Shown here piece after piece: positions 57,783 to 64,000 of a stretch of DNA of 64,000 nt. Both the position numbers and the translations under genes were made by a program. This DNA is from Eremomyces bilateralis CBS 781.70 (lineage: Eukaryota; Ascomycota; Dothideomycetes; Eremomycetales; Eremomycetaceae): NCBI RefSeq assembly GCF_010015585.1, contig NW_022985073.1, positions 862,923-926,922 on the forward strand, written 5' to 3'. The notes beneath the pieces are model-generated. The model saw only the letters and a list, made by a program, of their open reading frames with translations. It made no database searches and was not told the origin of the DNA. Within the stretch, counting starts at the first letter, position 1. Each line of letters begins with the position of its first letter.

Positions 57783-58356
57783 TTCCTTGGAGTTCGACTG
57801 CATCTTGTAGATATAAGCGAAGGGAAGTTCGGAGTTAGTGTGATAGGAGGTATGCAAAGGAATTATAGTAGTTATTCTGGTAGTTATCGACAATCTGAAT
57901 GAGGCCTCGAAAGGTCAGCAAGGAGTGCAAGGCCTTATATAATGCGTTGCGAGGCCGCTCTAGGAAATTGTGCCCTAGGCGTGCCTAGGTTAAATTGGGC
58001 GATTAATTTCCATTATTACTAGTGTTGGGGACAAATCTCAAAACCTTGGGGACGAATCTCACCAGGCACAGTTTGTGAAGTACTCAAGGAGTCAAGGCCC
58101 ATAAGGCTGCTTACGCCACGATATAAATTGCATCTTTGGTATGAACCGGCGGCCGAAGAGTCCACCACTCGGTGCTTCATCATCTTTGACCAAATGTCGC
58201 AACGTAAAGCATCAAGTAGAACTCAGGTCTTGGAGTGTCACGAACTTTCTTCAACCACATTTACCCTCTATCCAACGATTTGCTTATCCTCTGATTCCTC
58301 GCCATTGATCCTTCCACTTTCAGCTGTCCCGCATCCACCCCCAATTGACCACGGCT
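57783..58356. other. Intergenic region upstream of HUB1
   Basis: 574 bases. TTATATAATG near 57935-57944 is TATA-like. CCTAGGCGTGCCTAGG at 57973-57988 is a near-palindrome. TTGGGGACAAATCTCA and TTGGGGACGAATCTCA (58024-58060) are a short direct repeat. No gene was seen. Confidence 0.45.
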
Positions 58357-59165
58357 ATGCCCCCCGCTAAATCCAACCGCCTCCGCTACAAATCCACTAC
58401 CACCGCCCCCCCCAAATCCCGCTTCCGATCTCGCTCTGCCTCCCCCATCCGCGAGTCCCGACACCGCCGCGACCACGACCGTGACCGCCGCCGCGACCAC
58501 GAGCGCGAATGGGACCGCGCGCGACCGCTCCACGAAGAGCATCGGTACCGCGAGTCGCGCCGCGACCGGGACGGCGAGGGGGACGTCGAAAGGCAGCGGA
58601 CGGTAAGGCGGGAGTCGGATGATTTTAGGAATAGTCCGGATCCGCGGAGGCGGGATAGTGATAAGTGGACGGGGAGGGAGAGGGATCGGGGACTAGAGGG
58701 TGATCGAGAGGGCGGCGGTAGGTTGAGGAAGGCGGGGGGAATGGATTCACCGAATGCGGCAAGCGTAGATGCGAAATTTGGGGTGCCGGGAACGCCTGGA
58801 ACGCCGGGAACGCCAAAGGAGAAGGAAAAGAAGTTTGAGAAGCCGAAGGTGACGAGGAACGCGCCGCCGGTTACGTTTATCCTGGTTACGGTGAACGATC
58901 GGTTAGGGACAAAGGCTCAGGTCCCGTGTTTGGCTTCAGATACCGTCCGTATGTCGAGATCCTCTCTTTCTGTTAGGGTTTGGTGCTGATTTCCATCCTC
59001 ACAGGCGATTTCAAGCTGCTGGTGGCGGCAAAGATTGGTCGACAACCTCACGAGATCATGATCAAGCGGCAGGGACAGCGCCCGTTTAAGGATAACTTGA
59101 CGTTGGACGATTACGAGGTCAGCAATGGGGTTCAGCTTGACCTGGAGTTGAGCACCGGGGATTGA
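58357..59165 (+). CDS. HUB1: Hub1/UBL5-type ubiquitin-like protein with an RS/RD-rich N-terminal extension
   Basis: Hub1 binds spliceosomal proteins non-covalently and helps use weak 5' splice sites (family knowledge). Exons: 58357-58948 and 59005-59165, giving 250 aa, against 73 in yeast. The last 75 residues are the Hub1 fold: VNDRLGTKAQVPC, DTVRDFKLLVAAKIGRQP, the FKD in RPFKDNLTLDDYEV and NGVQLDLEL. The first 175 are an extension full of RS, RD and RE pairs (SRFRSRSASPIRESRHRR), then a GTPGTPGTP run. The C-terminus is ELSTGD, lacking the Tyr-Tyr pair of yeast and human Hub1. The RS-like arm fits a splicing role. The first ATG was used; an upstream in-frame TTG is not a start. It is convergent with the epimerase gene. 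Confidence 0.85.
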
Positions 59166-59669
59166 GCGAATATGAGCCACGCTTGGTCCGAAGGCATAAG
59201 ATGGATAGATGAATTGCAGGGGGGTATTATGATTACCCGCCCGGAAGACAGTTGGAGGTGCTGGAGGGAGTGTACCTGGTCGATTTGAGACCGGATCGAG
59301 ACCACGGACCGTTCGTACCAATATTGGCGACTTTCTTACGATTTCGGACTACCGAAAGCCGTTTGATTGCGGCATGTACAATTGGGCGAGCCACAGCCTG
59401 TGCTGATGGAACAGGGTCACGGATAAGAAAAGTTCAAGTGCCGGCGAAGCAAGAGCCTTGACTGCATCGCAATGGCGGGGAAGGAGTTCATTTGAGGATG
59501 TACTTGGGCCAGTTAGGCTTACGGTCGTTTCCAGATCACCCTTTGCCGTCTGAACACCTTCCATAGTGCGGCTAAATCCCCAGCCGCTCAATCCGCCTCT
59601 GTCAGAGCCTTGTTCATGATGCCATCATCGTTCCACCTCATCGTAGTGTCCTACATGTCATGCATCGTC
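59166..59669. terminator. Convergent 3' flanks of HUB1 and the epimerase gene
   Basis: 504 bases between two stop codons. Only short chance frames. No assigned sites. Confidence 0.4.
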
Positions 59670-61634
<1,965 letters not shown>

Positions 61635-64000
61635 TCAATGTCCTTCGCCGTCTCTCCCTCGTCGTCCGGCCTCATGCACCTCCTTTCGCAATTCGAATAA
61701 GAGATCGTCAACCTCTCTCTCCTCCTTTCCCACGAACGCCAGCTTCTTGCAATCCTCCAGTACCCCTCTTAATTTCTCCATCATGCTACGCGGAGTACGT
61801 ATGGTCCGCAAGGGCTGAGTCTCCGTAACATCCTCTTGGGTATTGTTCTCCCCCTCCTCATGCTCCATATCTTCTAGCTTCCGCTTTCCTTTCGACTCCC
61901 TCTGAGAAGGAGTCGTCGGCACAGATATGCTGTCGACTGGATCTTGAGAGTTCTGGGGGTCCTGGGAGTTCCTGAAACTGCGGAATGGACTGAGGCTGCT
62001 CAGGGCGTCGAAGCTGGCTCGCATTAGAGATCGCATCGGTTGACTTGGCGTCTCCGTCTGGGATGGCTTCGGGAATATTGGTGCCACATCTCCGTGAGAG
62101 GTAAGGCCCTTGATGCCAGAGTTCGGCTTCGACTTCGGCGGTGATAAGCGCTCTTTATCGCCTAAACCGTTCTTTGGAAGGGCACCAGTCTTCTTCTCCG
62201 GCGTCAGTGGGAAACGACGGAGGAAAAATGCATCGTCTTGCTTGAGTTGAACTCCATTATCGGGCGGAGGTTTCGAGATGGCATCTGTAAGAGAACGATC
62301 CACTCGTTGTCGCTTGTGTCGAGGCGCATTATGTTCTAGGTCATCAGGCTCTCCGGTCTCCGTTGGGACATTGACTGCCTTGGGACTGATCCTTGTGCGA
62401 TCAGGCCGATAGAAAGAGGTATCGATATCGAGTGGACCTGCGGATCGAGTTCGGCGTGCGCTGGATTCTTCCCCTCGACGTACTATCTCCTCGCTGTGGG
62501 CGCTGCCCCAATTCCTGACCTTGCCATTTGTTGCAAGTTGGCGAGTCGGGATATCCTGTGACTCAGATCTCGAGGATGGCAGTTTGGCGCTCGATCTATG
62601 AACCGGCTCCGCCGACAGATAGCCCGTTTCGGTTGACGGTATCACAACTTCGCTGCCTTCATCTGCGAGTTCTTTCTTTTCTGAAACGCCCTGCTCCTTA
62701 GCAAGCTGAAATCCCTTGGAAGCCAACCAGTGAAGTGTAGGCTTGCTGTGAGCCACAGTACTGATAAAGGTGTTGGGACGCTTTTGCATTGGATGGGCAG
62801 TGTGCTGATCCAAATGCTGTCGTTTGGCAGAGGGTTTATCAAAGACGTTGTCGTCCGGATTGCGCTTTCGTGACAAAACTTGGACAACCACCTCTGCCTG
62901 TCTTTTGAAGGTCTGACCATTCGACCCTTCATCGTTGGCAGCACCATCCGAACTTGGAAATGAGTTCTCAACACGGCTAACATCTGCTTCGTCGGACTGG
63001 ATGTTCCCGTGTACAGGCTGTGGGTGCGGACAACCATGCGTTGTATCATTCTTCTTCAAGTCTGTGCATGGTACTTGGACATGATTTGTGTCGGACAACT
63101 TTGGAACCTCGCTGGTGCCGTCATGCTGTGGAGTTTGCAACTGTCGCTCTTTCTGCCTTGTTGCCAACGTCTTGCCTTTTATGAAAGTCTCTGAAGGTCC
63201 ATTCCTGCTGTCTGCGCGTAGAGTCCTGGTATCCTCGTCGAGTTCCAGGGCACCACCGTCTAAGTTGGACCCATTGTCAGTGGGCGTAACCTTGGCATGG
63301 GTGCTGGCCATGAGATCAGCCGGTCGGCCGAGACCGAGAATGCTGGAGGAGAGACTCGTTTCCTCGACTTCGAGTTCTCGGCGCCAGCTTTCAGCAGCTT
63401 CCCAGGCTAGCTGCGACGCGGGAGATTCAAGATTAGTCGATGCGGGTCCAGGGGTATCGACATGGCTGGATTGTTTGGTAATAAGGGAAGGGTCGGATTC
63501 AGTCATCGATATCTCCGCAGTAGCACCCGATGCAAATGAGCATAAGACTGTTGACCCCTCAGCCTGGCATTCCACTACCTCTTGAGTGCCCGTTTCCTTG
63601 GCTTGTTCCATCCCCACTAGCGACACAGGGCGGGTGTTGCCCATGGTTTCTTTAGCTGCTTCTGCGGTCGGGTTGGGTTGCTCCAGACTATCGTGATGGT
63701 GGGTCATATGGGCAAGACCGAGAGCCAACTTCGAGACCTCACAGCCGTCACTTGTATCGGTAGTTTCTGTTGCCTTGCGATCCGTGGAATGGGCTTCAGG
63801 CTCTTGCGCCTCCTCTTCCAGATTGTTCCCATCCGTTTCTGCAGGGATAACTTCCATGATCCTCTCAAGTTCGGGATCCTCAACCTCTGGAGGGGAGGAT
63901 GGTATATCCTCATCAAAGTCCGGATCTTCATGCGATTGATGCCTCATTGCTTCTCTCCTCTTCATTGCAGAACCAGGTGTTGGAGATGAACTCAGATAAT
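61635..64000 (-). CDS. Low-complexity, probably nuclear protein of unknown function, 5' end beyond the window
   Basis: A single minus-strand frame is open from base 64000 to the stop at 61635, 788 codons. An ATG at 63965 exists, but the frame continues upstream with protein-like text (SSPTPGSAMKRR), so the start is probably outside. The text is Ser/Glu/Pro-rich, with acidic FDEDIPSSPPEVEDPELERI at the left, several basic clusters that could be nuclear signals (KRQHLD, KGKRKLE), and SP/TP sites. The C-terminal 60 residues are a charged helix (MMEKLRGVLEDCKKLAF, DDLLFELRKEV). No catalytic domain is visible. I recognise no family. A chromatin or replication-linked role is only a guess from composition. 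Confidence 0.75.
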   Translation of the reverse strand, partial: YLSSSPTPGSAMKRREAMRHQSHEDPDFDEDIPSSPPEVEDPELERIMEVIPAETDGNNLEEEAQEPEAHSTDRKATETTDTSDGCEVSKLALGLAHMTHHHDSLEQPNPTAEAAKETMGNTRPVSLVGMEQAKETGTQEVVECQAEGSTVLCSFASGATAEISMTESDPSLITKQSSHVDTPGPASTNLESPASQLAWEAAESWRRELEVEETSLSSSILGLGRPADLMASTHAKVTPTDNGSNLDGGALELDEDTRTLRADSRNGPSETFIKGKTLATRQKERQLQTPQHDGTSEVPKLSDTNHVQVPCTDLKKNDTTHGCPHPQPVHGNIQSDEADVSRVENSFPSSDGAANDEGSNGQTFKRQAEVVVQVLSRKRNPDDNVFDKPSAKRQHLDQHTAHPMQKRPNTFISTVAHSKPTLHWLASKGFQLAKEQGVSEKKELADEGSEVVIPSTETGYLSAEPVHRSSAKLPSSRSESQDIPTRQLATNGKVRNWGSAHSEEIVRRGEESSARRTRSAGPLDIDTSFYRPDRTRISPKAVNVPTETGEPDDLEHNAPRHKRQRVDRSLTDAISKPPPDNGVQLKQDDAFFLRRFPLTPEKKTGALPKNGLGDKERLSPPKSKPNSGIKGLTSHGDVAPIFPKPSQTETPSQPMRSLMRASFDALSSLSPFRSFRNSQDPQNSQDPVDSISVPTTPSQRESKGKRKLEDMEHEEGENNTQEDVTETQPLRTIRTPRSMMEKLRGVLEDCKKLAFVGKEEREVDDLLFELRKEVHEAGRRGRDGEGH

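Overview
The window is nuclear DNA of a filamentous ascomycete (Pezizomycotina). The evidence is gene density (about one gene per 3 kb), many 47-60 nt GT-AG introns with CTAAC/CTGAC-like branch points, pyrimidine-rich leaders, and fungal families such as PDR-type ABC transporters, ATP-dependent PEP carboxykinase, Dbf4, Icp55, a YANK kinase and a HET-domain relic. I cannot place it to class or genus. Exon boundaries were set by reading donor, branch-point and acceptor motifs and requiring frame continuity and family-like length. None has transcript support.

Layout, left to right. A partial minus-strand gene runs off the left edge. 0.8-12.4 kb: importin KAP123 (+), a nucleotide-sugar transporter (-) and a PDR-type ABC transporter (+). 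14.4-17.1 kb: PEP carboxykinase (+) with an unusually long third intron. 17.1-18.9 kb: gene-poor, with a heptamer array and a HET-domain relic. 18.9-34.8 kb: PAN2 (+), a class III sirtuin (-), mitochondrial aminopeptidase ICP55 (+), DBF4 (+), ATG12 (+), ketopantoate hydroxymethyltransferase (-) and the E2 enzyme UBC8 (+), which is cut into very small exons. 34.8-39.1 kb: a 4.2 kb gene-poor stretch with decayed-looking coding segments on the minus strand. 39.1-46.3 kb: a YANK-type kinase (+), an SDR oxidoreductase (+) and RAD4/XPC (-). 46.3-47.7 kb: a truncated Tc1/mariner-like element. 47.7-64 kb: a TPMT-like methyltransferase (+), a UBE2O-like giant E2 (-), V-ATPase subunit d VMA6 (+), an unassigned TPR protein (+), a HUB1-like protein with an RS/RD-rich extension (+), glucose-6-phosphate 1-epimerase (-) and a low-complexity protein (-) running off the right edge.

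This is mostly a housekeeping region, not a biosynthetic cluster. Four proteins belong to ubiquitin or ubiquitin-like pathways (ATG12, UBC8, UBE2O-like, HUB1), but they are not contiguous and I infer no operon-like unit. The most notable signal is in UBC8. Keeping the frame and the conserved yeast protein length needs inferred micro-exons of 8, 3 and 1 nucleotides. Two GC-AG introns (RAD4 and the TPR gene), a 13-nt exon in the sugar-transporter gene and a HUB1 with a splicing-factor-like extension add to a splicing theme. No tRNA, rRNA or CRISPR array was seen.
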